From the NCBI RefSeq assembly GCF_020037125.1, contig NZ_JAIQDG010000016.1:1-64000 (forward strand): a DNA stretch of 64,000 bases. The letters run 5' to 3'. This DNA is from Myxococcus sp. RHSTA-1-4 (GTDB lineage Bacteria; Myxococcota; Myxococcia; Myxococcales; Myxococcaceae). Positions 44,012 to 52,875 of the stretch are shown piece by piece. The number at the start of each line of letters is the position of its first letter. The stretch's first letter is position 1. The position numbers and the translations under genes are program-made. The notes below the pieces were generated by a model. It saw only the letters and a program-made list of their open reading frames with translations, made no database searches and was not told where the DNA came from.

Positions 44012-44788
44012 GTTCCACGTGGAACGCGGACGGCCCGCACGCATGCGCCGGCCACGTGAGGTCTGGTCGCTCCGCTGAAGAAGGCCGGCTGCGCGCCTCG
44101 CGTGTAGACCGGAGGGTCTGCGCATCCATGTGCCCGGCATGCGCGGACGCTGGCCTCGGGTGCGGATGCGCCCTCGTTCCACGTGGAACACGGATGGCGC
44201 TGAAGAGGGCTCGTGCCGACGTGCCTGGCATGGGCCGGAGCAGGTCTCGGGGGTGGGGGCCTCCGGCTCCCCGTTCCACGTGGAACACGGCTGAAGGTGG
44301 CGAGGCCGCGTGCTCACGCGGTGCCCGGGTCTGGCCGCTGGCGCTAAGTCTTCGGGCTCTGCGTTCCACGTGGAACGCGGGTGGAGCTGAAGCGGTGGGT
44401 GCCGTCGCGGCCTCGACATGGCACCAGGGGCGGCCGGCGCACGCCGCGGACACCCCGCCCGTTCCATGTGGAGTCGCGATGGAGTTGCGCCTCCGCGTGC
44501 TCACGGGGGCGGCATGGCGGCCGACGCGGCGGAGGATGACGGGCACTCGTGCGTTCCACGTGGAACGTGTTGGAGGTGGGCCGTTCGATGCTTCACGAAT
44601 TCGATGCACGGTCGCGCGCCGCCTCCCGTGGCGGCGATTGATTCAGGACGCGGATGAGTCCTGCCGCGGAACCCCCTCGGCCACGCAGTCGCGGGACTGG
44701 TACCTCGGCGTGTTCGGACTGCCCGGAGCATGAGGGCAGTCCAGGCCCCGGCCTCTGTCTCCCAGACCACGGCCTCTCGCCACATCAG

Positions 44789-45020
44789 CCCTCGGGCCGC
44801 CCATCTCCGGAATGGAGCTTCCATTCCGGAGACCTGACAGGCCCTCCTGCTCCAGGTCCCGCCTTCCCGTCAGGTCTGCCCTCGGGCCGCCCATCTATGG
44901 AATGGAGCTTCCATTCCGGAGACCTGCCAGGCCCTCCCGCTCCAGGTCCCGCCTTCCCGTCAGGTCTGCCCCGGGCCGCCCGGGTCTGGAATGGAGCTTC
45001 CGTTCCAAGTGGGCGTGCAA
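44789..45020. repeat. 90-bp tandem repeat with a different inverted repeat
   Basis: Three units start near 44789, 44879 and 44969. Each contains GGAATGGAGCTTCC(A/G)TTCC; the first has perfect 12-bp arms CTCCGGAATGGA / TCCATTCCGGAG around GCT. It is distinct from parS and lies between the array and parA. The binding protein, if any, is unknown. Confidence 0.85.
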
Positions 45021-46606
45021 GGCCAGCGTCAGTCGCGGGCGGCGCCTCGCCTTGTGCGACTCCCAACCGCGCGATGAATGAGCCGCGTGCTCCATGACGA
45101 GCGGCCGTGCCGGTGCGCGGCCGATGAAGCCCGCCGCGCGGGTCAGGTCGAGTTCCTCATGCGCCACGCGCGGTGCTCAGGAGTTGTCGCGCATGAGCGC
45201 CGGTGTGATGCGCGTCACCGCACCTGCTCCTGGATGAGGTGAGCGCCAGCGCGACGGAGCCGAACCCGCACGACGTGGATGCGCCACGCCACATGCACTT
45301 CAGGCCGTGAGGCACGCGAGGTCAGGGAGGGGGCGAAGCCGGGCGAGCGGCCGATACTCCGGAGTCGTGGCGTGGGCATCACGAAGCGGCGCGAGCCACC
45401 GGGGGGCGGATGCTGGTTGAGAGACCCGGCTGTGATGCCCGAAGTGGCGCGACCTCCGAAGACGTGCGGGCTCACCTGCCGGGCGTGCGCCGTGGAACGG
45501 CGAGAGCGCGGTGGCTGGTGACGCGTTCGGCTCGCCGCCACGCATTCCACGTGGAGCAAGGCTCCATCAGGGAGCTCACGCGCGGCCCGCCGGACACCGC
45601 GGGTCAGCCACGGTCGCGGTACTCGTGAGCCAGAGGCGCGCGCCACATCGCCCTGAACTCCCAACACGGTGGTTCTCATGGGCGGTCCGGCCCGTGCCTC
45701 GACCAGATGGGCAGGGGAGCCCGGGGCGTTCGATGTGGAGCGCGGAGAGACAGTCCCTCATGGGCCAGTGGCCACGGCGACCAGAGCGCCTCATGCACGT
45801 GGCGCGGAGTCGGAGTCCTGGTGGGCGGAGTCGAAGTGGATGCGCAGCAGGCTGGAGCCACATGGCTTCATCACGGGCTCTCGTGTACCGGCCCATCAGG
45901 GGCGCGGCTCCCACGAGCCGTTCCAGCGCGCGTGAACCGCGGGCGCTCGCGCGATGGCCCGGTGGACGCGGGGCCCACTCGTGAATGCCGTCCCGGTCGC
46001 GAGCCCCGTGGAACTCGGAGGCATGGCAGCCTGGCTCATGAGCGGAGGGACACCCGCGCGGGGGATGAGTCACCGGTGTCGATGGAAGCGCGGTGCTCCA
46101 CATCGGACACCTGGCCGTGTGCGCCCGGTCAGCAGGCAGGTGGGCTGCTCACTTCGTGCACTCAGGCGGAGGCGGCCCCGAAATCGCGTCCGTGCCGTGC
46201 GCGGTACCTGCGGCGCGAACCCGGATATGGCGTGAGCGTGGCCACCATCATCCACATCCAAGGCGGCCCATGCCGCGCGGGGAGGGGTTGTGCGCGGCGC
46301 CGGTCCGTCAGGGCGCGCTCGCGTTGCGCGTACGGAGCCGCGACCTCTCTCATGCGGGCTTGTGATGCGCGCCTGACGCCGCGGTGAGCAGTCCCGTCCG
46401 AGAGAGTGCATCCACCAGACACGTGCGGCACCGCGCTCCCTCTCCGCGGCGCGCCGCATGTGCGCTCCGAAGTCGCCGTGAGGAAGTCCGGCCGAGAGGA
46501 TTCATTCACGTGACGCGTGCGCCACCTCGACGGCGCCCCGGTCATGCGCGCCATGCGGCGCCGGAGACCTCGCGAGGACCGCCCCAAACGGACGGAGACC
46601 GCCGCA
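45021..46606. other. Gene-free stretch between the repeat block and parA
   Basis: About 1.6 kb with open frames in all phases but no ribosome-site-backed start, domain or signal peptide. A two-mismatch parS lies at 45544 (ATTCCACGTGGAGC) and a weaker one near 45728. Composition resembles the parS spacers. A TATATA box at 46680-46685 may belong to the parA promoter. Confidence 0.5.
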
Positions 46607-46634
46607 CCCCTGGGTTCCTCGTGGAACCCCGGGG
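46607..46634. promoter_or_regulatory. parS-like hairpin upstream of parA
   Basis: CCCCTGGGTTCC-TCGT-GGAACCCCGGGG has 12-bp arms with one mismatch and holds GTTCCTCGTGGAAC, one base off parS. It lies about 270 bases before parA and 46 before a TATATA box. It could be a ParB-responsive operator or a leader hairpin. Confidence 0.5.
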
Positions 46635-46903
46635 ACCGAGGCCCGAAATGCGGGCGGAGCCGCTCCTGGCCGCATCCTTATATAGAGGGCTGACACGCGG
46701 GGCTCCCCAAGCCTCCCCGGCCCCCCTCCAACCGGCCCGGAAATCCACTTCCCGGCCCCGGGAATCCCGGTCCCGGAAGGCGGCCAGGCAAGGGCCGCCG
46801 TGAATTTGATCCGATCCCAAACCGCGTGCTAGCAGCGTGGATCAGCGCGCAACCGTGCGCTGCTTCACGCGCGGGGCCCTGGCACCGGCCGGGGAGAGAG
46901 AGG

Positions 46904-47704
46904 ATGGGCCACGTGGGTCGTATCATCTGCATCTCCAACCAGAAGGGCGGCGTGGGGAAGACCACCACCGCCATCAACCTTGCCGCGAGCCTGGCTTCCG
47001 CCGAGCGCCGCACGCTCCTGGTGGACATGGACCCGCAAGGCAACGCGGGCAGCGGGCTCGGCCTCAAGCGCGACGACCTCCACGGCACCGTCTACGACGC
47101 GCTCCTCAACGGCCGCCCCATGAAGGAGCTGCTCCACCCCACGGAGCTGCGCTACCTCCAGGTCGTCCCCGCCACGCCGGACCTCACCGGCGCCGAGGTG
47201 GAGCTGGTCGGCCAGGAGCGCCGCGAGTTCCGTCTCCGCGATGCGCTCCGCCCGCTGGCCGCCGAGTACGACTACATCATCATCGACTGCCCGCCCTCGC
47301 TCGGCCTGCTCACGCTCAACGCGCTGGCCGCCGCGGACTCGGTGCTCATCCCGCTGCAGTGCGAGTACTACGCGCTCGAGGGTCTCTCGCAGCTCACGCA
47401 CACCATCGACCTGGTGAAGCAGGGCCTCAACCCGGCCCTGCAGATGGAGGGCATCCTCCTCACCATGTTCGACTCGCGGGCCAACATCGCCCACCAGGTC
47501 GTCGAGGAGGTGCGCGGCTACTTCAAGAAGCAGGTCTTCGAGGTCGTCGTGCCGCGCAACGTGCGCCTGTCCGAGTGCCCGTCCTTCGGCAAGCCCATCA
47601 TCCTCTATGACATCAAGTCGAAGGGCTGTGAGAGCTACCTGGCGCTCGGCCGGGAGCTCATGAAGCGGGACACCCCCAAGGCGCCCCGCCGGCGAGTGGC
47701 CTGA
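46904..47704 (+). CDS. parA: Chromosome-partitioning ATPase ParA
   Basis: The 266-residue Walker-type ATPase has the deviant P-loop KGGVGKTTTAINLAASLA, the Walker A' region LLVDMDPQGNAGSGLG and Walker B YIIIDCPPSLGLLTLNAL. It binds DNA as an ATP dimer and pulls ParB-parS complexes. The ATG at 46904 follows GGAGAGAGAGG; a longer frame exists upstream without support. parB follows after 101 bases. The leader carries a parS-like hairpin. Confidence 0.97.
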   Translation: MGHVGRIICISNQKGGVGKTTTAINLAASLASAERRTLLVDMDPQGNAGSGLGLKRDDLHGTVYDALLNGRPMKELLHPTELRYLQVVPATPDLTGAEVELVGQERREFRLRDALRPLAAEYDYIIIDCPPSLGLLTLNALAAADSVLIPLQCEYYALEGLSQLTHTIDLVKQGLNPALQMEGILLTMFDSRANIAHQVVEEVRGYFKKQVFEVVVPRNVRLSECPSFGKPIILYDIKSKGCESYLALGRELMKRDTPKAPRRRVA

Positions 47705-47805
47705 GCTGAAGATATCTGGAAGCAGCGTGGGCTCTCCGAGGTTGCCGGGGGGCCCTTGCCGTTCATGGCCGCCGTGACAGTGCGCGCGGCGCTGGAGTCC
47801 ACCAC

Positions 47806-48702
47806 GTGGTGAAAGCAGACATGCAGAAGCGGGCGCTTGGCCGAGGGCTCTCCGCCCTCATCCCCCAGGCCGCCCCCGCCCCCGCCGGCAAGGCCGCCGA
47901 GCAGGCCGCCAACAAGGCGGGCGTCATCAAGCTCCCCATCGAGTCCATCCACCGCGACAAGGAGCAGCCGCGCCAGCACTTCGACGAGGAGAAGCTCAAG
48001 GAGCTCACCGAGTCCATCAAGGTGCAGGGCGTGCTCCAGCCCATCCTCGTCCGCAAGGACGGTGACGGCTACCGCATCATCGCGGGCGAGCGCCGCTGGC
48101 GCGCCTCCCAGGCCGCGGGCCTCAAGGAGGTTCCGGCCATCGTCAAGGAGGTGACGGAGGTCCAGGCCTTCGAGCTGGCCCTCGTGGAGAACCTCCAGCG
48201 CGCGGACCTCAACCCCATCGAAGAGGCCGAGGGCTACAAGCGCCTCGTCGAGGAGTTCAAGCTCACGCAGGAGCAGGTCAGCCTGCGGGTGGGCAAGGAG
48301 CGCTCCACGGTGGCCAACGCCCTGCGGCTGCTCGCGCTGCCCGCGGACGTGAAGGCCATGGTGGCGGACGGCTCGCTCAGCATGGGCCATGCGAGGGCCC
48401 TCCTGGGCGTGCCCCGCCTGCCCGAGCTGCAGAACCTGGCGAAGCAGGTCACGGAAAAGAAGCTCTCCGTGCGTGACACGGAGCGGCTCGTCCAGCAGAG
48501 TCGCTCCCACGGCAAGAAGGATGCGGGCAAGTCGGCGCCGAAGCAGAGCCCGCAGGTGAAGTCACTGGTGGAGGAGCTTCAGCGGCGGCTGGGGACGAAG
48601 GTTCGGCTCACCGAACGAAGCCCCGGAAAGGGCACCATCGAGGTGGACTTCTTCTCGTACGATGACCTCGACCGGCTCTTGAAGCTTCTCAGGAAGGAGT
48701 AG
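47806..48702 (+). CDS. parB: Chromosome-partitioning protein ParB
   Basis: The 298-residue product has the ParB N-terminal CTPase domain (IHRDKEQPRQHFDEEKL; GERRWRASQAAGL; ENLQRADLNPIEEAEGY), the helix-turn-helix region LTQEQVSLRVGKERSTVANA and a C-terminal dimerisation domain (VEVDFFSYDDLDRLLKLL-like end). It binds parS and spreads as a CTP clamp. GTG at 47806 was used, with GGAG eight bases before; an ATG at 47821 is the alternative. A palindrome CACCACGTGGTG overlaps the start. Confidence 0.97.
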   Translation: MVKADMQKRALGRGLSALIPQAAPAPAGKAAEQAANKAGVIKLPIESIHRDKEQPRQHFDEEKLKELTESIKVQGVLQPILVRKDGDGYRIIAGERRWRASQAAGLKEVPAIVKEVTEVQAFELALVENLQRADLNPIEEAEGYKRLVEEFKLTQEQVSLRVGKERSTVANALRLLALPADVKAMVADGSLSMGHARALLGVPRLPELQNLAKQVTEKKLSVRDTERLVQQSRSHGKKDAGKSAPKQSPQVKSLVEELQRRLGTKVRLTERSPGKGTIEVDFFSYDDLDRLLKLLRKE

Positions 48703-48705
48703 GAC

Positions 48706-49155
48706 GTGGCGCTCCTTGGCGGGAAAAAAGACGAAGCACCCAGCAGCAAGCCCCTGTTCAGGCGGGAGGAGGAATCCGTGTCGCAGCGCTCTGGTGAAGT
48801 CCACACGCTCCTGGGCAAGGGGAGCGAGTTCGAAGGCAAGCTCACCTTCGAAGGGCAGGTCCGCATCGACGGCAAGTTCAACGGCCAGATCATCACCAAG
48901 GACGTGCTCGTCATTGGTGATGGCGCCAAGGTCCAGGCCGAAATCCAGGCGGGCACCGTCATCATCAACGGCCAGGTCGAAGGCAACGTGAAGGCCACCC
49001 AAATCATCGAGCTGAAGACGCCCGGCCGCGTGAAGGGCAACCTCGAGACGCCGTCGCTGTCCATGGACCGCGGCGTCATCTTCGAGGGCTCGCTGAAGAT
49101 GGAGAACCTGGGCACCGGTGCCCGGCCTCCGCCTCCCGGTGGCGAAAAGAAGTAG
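48706..49155 (+). CDS. bacM: Bactofilin, BacM-like
   Basis: The 149-residue protein has a bactofilin beta-helix core of repeated hydrophobic turns (LLGKGSEFEGKLTFEGQVRI, VLVIGDGAKVQAEIQAGTVI, GQVEGNVKATQIIEL) flanked by a polar N terminus (residues 1-30) and a Pro-rich tail. Bactofilins polymerise without nucleotides; the Myxococcus xanthus gene beside parB is bacM, needed for rod shape. Here it starts at a GTG three bases after parB, so it is co-transcribed. Symbol by position and similarity. Confidence 0.9.
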   Translation: MALLGGKKDEAPSSKPLFRREEESVSQRSGEVHTLLGKGSEFEGKLTFEGQVRIDGKFNGQIITKDVLVIGDGAKVQAEIQAGTVIINGQVEGNVKATQIIELKTPGRVKGNLETPSLSMDRGVIFEGSLKMENLGTGARPPPPGGEKK

Positions 49156-49709
49156 TGCGCCTCCGGAAGCACATCGCGCCGGCCACCCTGCTGGCGCTCG
49201 CCCTGCTGTCCGGCTGCGAGGGCTGCAAGCGGGAGGAGGCCATGCCGTCCGCCTCCTCCTCGGACAGCGGGGCCCGGCCTTCATCCCTGCGCTCGGGGGT
49301 GAAGGTGCCGCTGCCGGACGGCTGGTCCGCGCAGGTGGCCCCCGATGACAGCTTCCAGGCGGGCCCGCCCGGCCGCCCGGTGCTCCGGGTGGACCTGCGG
49401 CGCGGGCAGGGTGAGCAGCTGCCCTCCGTGGAGGCCCTGGCCGGCCGCGTCCGCGAGGAGCTGAAGAACCACGAGCTGTCACTGGACCAGGAAGAGGAGG
49501 AGGCGAACAGCTACTCCCTGCTGCGCATCACCTTCGCGCCGAAGCTGGCGGATGGTGGCGTGGGTGTCCAGGCGCCCGGCTTCTTCGGCGCGCGGCGCGT
49601 GGGCAGTGACTTGTTCCTCTGCGCCAGTCTGCCCGGGGCCTCGCAGGAGGATGTGCGGCTGGCCACCGAGGCCTGCCGGAACATCCAGGTCCAGTCCGCG
49701 CCGAAGTAG
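49155..49709 (+). CDS. Lipoprotein of unknown function
   Basis: The 184-residue product begins with a lipoprotein signal (ATLLALALLSGCEGCK, Cys near residue 20) followed by a Ser-rich linker. The mature part (VKVPLPDGWSAQVAPDD, then VLRVDLRRG, and a C-terminal EDVRLATEACRNIQVQ) has no known family. Its GTG overlaps the bactofilin stop by one base, so it is the last gene of parA-parB-bacM. It may act at the envelope; role unknown. Confidence 0.75.
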   Translation: MRLRKHIAPATLLALALLSGCEGCKREEAMPSASSSDSGARPSSLRSGVKVPLPDGWSAQVAPDDSFQAGPPGRPVLRVDLRRGQGEQLPSVEALAGRVREELKNHELSLDQEEEEANSYSLLRITFAPKLADGGVGVQAPGFFGARRVGSDLFLCASLPGASQEDVRLATEACRNIQVQSAPK

Positions 49710-50000
49710 TCCGCGCGAGGCGTTCCACGCGCAACCCCTGGGAGGAACCAGGCAGCCGCGGCGCTCCCGTGAACAACCGGCGTGCGTCGTGTGTCCAACC
49801 CGTTATGAACATCGTGAGGCCGCGGATGCCCTGGAGGACAGGACCGTGGGTGCACTTCCGTGCACGCCGCGTCGCCATCGTCGCAACGGGGCTTCCGTAA
49901 TCCGTCACGGTTTCTTAACCTTGCAGCTCCCCGGCCCGCGGTGGGCGCCCGCTCGGACCCATCAGGACCTCCCACGCAGTGCCTTGCCAGGAGTTCCCGC

Positions 50001-50189
50001 ATGTCGTTCTCCGGAATGCTCCCCCTCCACTTCGCCACCGTGGACCTTGGACCTCTGGGGGAGCAGGTGATTATCGCCGGCGGAGTCATCGCCACGGTGG
50101 TCGCGGGACTCTGGGCCGCGTGGACCCGCCCGCAGGCACAGCCCGTTCCCGTCCGCGTGCCCGCGCGCCGCAACCCGCCGCGTCGCTGA
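50001..50189 (+). CDS. Small single-pass membrane protein
   Basis: Sixty-two residues from an ATG with GGAG upstream: a short N terminus, one membrane helix (VIIAGGVIATVVAGLWAAW) and a basic, Pro-rich tail (VRVPARRNPPRR). No family recognised. The preceding 290 bases (49710-50000) contain no gene. Plausible small protein, but short. Confidence 0.5.
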   Translation: MSFSGMLPLHFATVDLGPLGEQVIIAGGVIATVVAGLWAAWTRPQAQPVPVRVPARRNPPRR

Positions 50190-50240
50190 GCGCGGCCGTT
50201 CCTCCAGGCGGGGCGCGTGAGTTCGAGGCCCCCGCAAAGA

Positions 50241-50285
50241 CATCGGGCGCGGCGGTAGGGGTGTTTCCCCTTCGCGCGCCCGATG
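50241..50285. terminator. Long nested hairpin between convergent genes
   Basis: CATCGGGCGCG pairs with CGCGCCCGATG and an inner GGGG/CCCC stem encloses TGTTT. It lies between the small membrane protein and the convergent egtD. It may end both transcripts; there is no T-run. Confidence 0.5.
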
Positions 50286-50510
50286 AATCCCCCCGGCGGG
50301 GGTGTGTTGGCCGACCTCTCCCAGGGTGGACGCGAGAGGGGGCTGAGAAGACCCCGAGTCACTCCGTCGCGCGAACCCACCTTGAGGGAGGGGCCAGGAA
50401 GGTCCCCGGCCCTGATGGACCTGACCGCCAGCCACACCCGACCGGCGTCGCACCATTCTCGCGCGCCGCGCCCGGAAGTTGCGTGGCGGACAGGCGACTT
50501 CCCTCGAATT

Positions 50511-51527
50511 TCAACGTTTGAGCGCCAATGACAGGGCGAAGTCGCCCGCGGCGTCCGTCCACCACTCCGTCAGCGTCAGCCCGGCCTCCGCGAGCTCGGC
50601 CTCCACCTGCGCCTGCCGGAACTTGCAGCTCACCTCGGTGCGCAGCACCTCGCCCTCGGCGAAGTCCACCCGCCGCCTCAGCGTGGACAGCCACACCGTC
50701 TGCGCGCACCGCGACACGAGGCGCATTTCAATCCACGCGTTCTCCTCGTCGAAGGGCGCGAAGTGCTCGAAGGCGTCCGGGTCGAAGTCCCCGCCCAGCT
50801 CGCGGTTGAGCACGCGCAGCACGTTGCGGTTGAACTCGGCCGTCACGCCGGCGCGGTCGTTGTACGCGGCGTGCAGCCGCTCGCGGTCCTTGATGAGGTC
50901 CGTGCCCAGCAGCAGTCCGTCTCCCGGCCGCAGGCCCGCGGACAGCTCGCGCAGGAAGAGCGCGCGCTGCGCCGGCTTGAAGTTGCCGATGGTGCCTCCG
51001 AGGAACGCCACCAGCCGCCGGCCTCCGCCGGGGAGCTGGCCCAGGTGGCGCTCGAAGTCGCCCACCACCGCGTGCACGGTGATGCCGGGGTACTCGCGCG
51101 CCAGGTCCGCCGCCGCGCGCCGGAGGAAGGCCTCGCTCACGTCGAACGGCACGAAGCGCGACAGCTGGCCCGCCTCCTCCATGGCATCCAGCAGCAGGCG
51201 CGTCTTCTCGCTGGTGCCGCTGCCCAGCTCAATCATCGTGTCCGCGCCGCTCAGCCGCGCCACGTCCCCCGCGTGGGCGAGCAGGATTTCGCGCTCGCGC
51301 CGCGTGGGGTAGTACTCCGGCAGCCGGGTGATGTCGTCGAAGAGCTGGCTGCCCCGCTCGTCATAGAGCCACTTGGGAGACAGCTCCTTGGGCCTGCCGC
51401 AGAGGCCCTCGAGCACCTCGGCCCTCAGCGCGCGCTTCGCGTCGCCCGGCCGCACGTATACGTCCACTCGCACGCCCGGGGCTCCCGGCGTGCCCGTCCC
51501 CACCATCTGCGCAGTCCTCACCCGCAT
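50511..51527 (-). CDS. egtD: L-histidine N-alpha-trimethyltransferase EgtD
   Basis: The 338-residue methyltransferase has the EgtD start (KELSPKWLYDERGSQLFDDI, PEYYPTRRE) and SAM loop MIELGSGTSEKTRLLLDA, then GGTIGNFKPAQR and DLIKDRERLHAAYND. It makes hercynine from histidine, the first step of ergothioneine synthesis. Its start lies four bases after egtB, so it is the second gene of the operon. egtC and egtE are not nearby; host enzymes elsewhere would have to finish the pathway. Confidence 0.92.
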   Translation of the reverse strand: MRVRTAQMVGTGTPGAPGVRVDVYVRPGDAKRALRAEVLEGLCGRPKELSPKWLYDERGSQLFDDITRLPEYYPTRREREILLAHAGDVARLSGADTMIELGSGTSEKTRLLLDAMEEAGQLSRFVPFDVSEAFLRRAAADLAREYPGITVHAVVGDFERHLGQLPGGGRRLVAFLGGTIGNFKPAQRALFLRELSAGLRPGDGLLLGTDLIKDRERLHAAYNDRAGVTAEFNRNVLRVLNRELGGDFDPDAFEHFAPFDEENAWIEMRLVSRCAQTVWLSTLRRRVDFAEGEVLRTEVSCKFRQAQVEAELAEAGLTLTEWWTDAAGDFALSLALKR

Positions 51528-51531
51528 CGCC

Positions 51532-52875
51532 TCACCTCACGTCCCGTGCACAGCGGAAGCCGGCGAAGATGTGCCGCCGGATGGGGAAGTCCCAGTTGCG
51601 GAAGCCGTTGCGCACCGCCACCGGCGCGCTGGCCCACGCCCCTCCCCGAAGAACCTTGTAGTCCTCGCCGAAGAACACCTCGGAGTACTCGCGGTAGGGG
51701 AACGCGCGGAAGCCGGCGTACGGGCGGAAGTCGCTCGCCGTCCATTCCCACACGTCGCCCAGGAGGCCCCAGACGCCGTTGTGACTCACGCCCGCCGCGT
51801 AGCTGCCCACCGGCGCCGGGCCCCACGTGTCGCCGCCCAGGTTGGCGTGCGCCTCCGTCGGCGCCGCGTCTCCCCACGGGTGCTCGCGCGGCGTGCCGTC
51901 ACTGCCGCGCGCGGCCTTCTCCCACTCGGCCTCGGTGGGCAGCCGCTTGCCGGCCCAGCGCGCGTACGCGTCCGCCTCGTACCAGCACACGTGCTGCACC
52001 GGCTCATCCCTGGGCAGCGGCTCCACCCGGCCGAAGCGCCGCCTCAGCCAGACATGGTTGCCCTGGGGCAGCCAGAACCGGGGGTGCTCGAGTCTCTCGG
52101 CCTGGACGAAGTCCCAGCCCTTCGGGTGCCACCAGCGCGCGTCCTCGTAGCCGCCCGACTCGACGAAGACGAGGTAGTCGCCATTCGTCACCGGGTGCGC
52201 GTCCAGCAGGAACGCGGGGACTTCCGTCATGAACGCGGGCCGCTCGTTGTCGTAGGCCCAGGCGCCGTCACTGCCCAGGCGCACCGGGCCTCCCGGGATG
52301 AGCACCTCCGCCAGCGGCACCGCGCCGGGGCGGGGGCGCGCGCGGGGCGAGGGCACGCGGTACTCCACCGACGTCATCAACTGCAGCGTGGCGGCCAGCG
52401 TCTCCGCGTGCTGCTGCTCGTGCTGCGCCACCATGCCGAAGACGAAGCCGCCCTCCAGCAGGGGCGCGTGCGAGTCCTCGGGCAGCGAGTCCAGGTGCTC
52501 GCGCACCGCCTCGCGCACGCGGGCGGCGTAGGTGAAGGCGGCCTCGGGGCGCAGCAACGGCAGCTCCGCGCGCGTGGCGCGGGGGTGCCGGAAGGCGTCG
52601 TAGATGGCGTCGAACGCGGAGTCGGTGAAGGCCGGAGCGCCCAGCGCGCGCAGCAGCCACTGCTCCTCGTAGTTGGCCACGTGCGCCACGTCCCAGATGA
52701 GCGGCGACATGAGTGGCGAGTGCTGCCGCAGGAGCTCCGCTTCCGGTAGCCCCGCGAGCATGTTCAACACGCGGGCGCGGGAGGCCTCCAGCTCGGCCCA
52801 GGCCCGCGACTTCCACGGACGTATCTCACCGCCCTGCCGTTGGACCCCCCGGCCCTCTGCGATACGGGACATCAC
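51532..52875 (-). CDS. egtB: Ergothioneine biosynthesis sulfoxide synthase EgtB
   Basis: At 447 residues it joins an N-terminal DinB-like domain with iron ligands (WDVAHVANYEEQW; GMVAQHEQQHAETL) to a C-terminal formylglycine-type domain (GGYEDARWWHPKGWDF; RLPTEAEWEKAARG; NGVWGLLGDVWEWTASDF; RGGAWASAP). EgtB couples hercynine with a thiol donor and O2. It overlaps nothing and precedes egtD by four bases. The start could be the second Met. Donor specificity (gamma-Glu-Cys or cysteine) cannot be read here. Confidence 0.93.
   Translation of the reverse strand: MMSRIAEGRGVQRQGGEIRPWKSRAWAELEASRARVLNMLAGLPEAELLRQHSPLMSPLIWDVAHVANYEEQWLLRALGAPAFTDSAFDAIYDAFRHPRATRAELPLLRPEAAFTYAARVREAVREHLDSLPEDSHAPLLEGGFVFGMVAQHEQQHAETLAATLQLMTSVEYRVPSPRARPRPGAVPLAEVLIPGGPVRLGSDGAWAYDNERPAFMTEVPAFLLDAHPVTNGDYLVFVESGGYEDARWWHPKGWDFVQAERLEHPRFWLPQGNHVWLRRRFGRVEPLPRDEPVQHVCWYEADAYARWAGKRLPTEAEWEKAARGSDGTPREHPWGDAAPTEAHANLGGDTWGPAPVGSYAAGVSHNGVWGLLGDVWEWTASDFRPYAGFRAFPYREYSEVFFGEDYKVLRGGAWASAPVAVRNGFRNWDFPIRRHIFAGFRCARDVR

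Larger units (their letters stand above)
40966..44566. repeat. parS: parS array: 22 perfect and 3 one-mismatch ParB-binding palindromes
   Basis: The 14-bp palindrome GTTCCACGTGGAAC occurs exactly at 41782, 41862, 41930, 42196, 42292, 42388, 42484, 42579, 42849, 43012, 43107, 43201, 43295, 43389, 43746, 43835, 43923, 44012, 44176, 44273, 44363 and 44553 (first base). One-mismatch copies lie at 40966 (GCTCC...), 42673 and 43653 (...GTGAAAC). It is the myxobacterial form of the general parS consensus around CACGTG, and parA-parB lie 2.3 kb downstream. Most intervals are 88-97 bp. No convincing gene lies in the array: all frames are repetitive and follow the palindrome. It should be loaded by ParB and serve as the chromosome centromere. 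Confidence 0.95.

Noticed and set aside
40966-44566. Possible CRISPR array
   Set aside because: The repeat is a perfect 14-bp palindrome, too short for CRISPR. Spacers are themselves repeated, unequal and longer than 70 bp, and no cas gene is present.
45215-46459. Several open frames of 90-230 codons between the repeats and parA
   Set aside because: None has a supported start or domain. Composition matches the neighbouring non-coding spacers.
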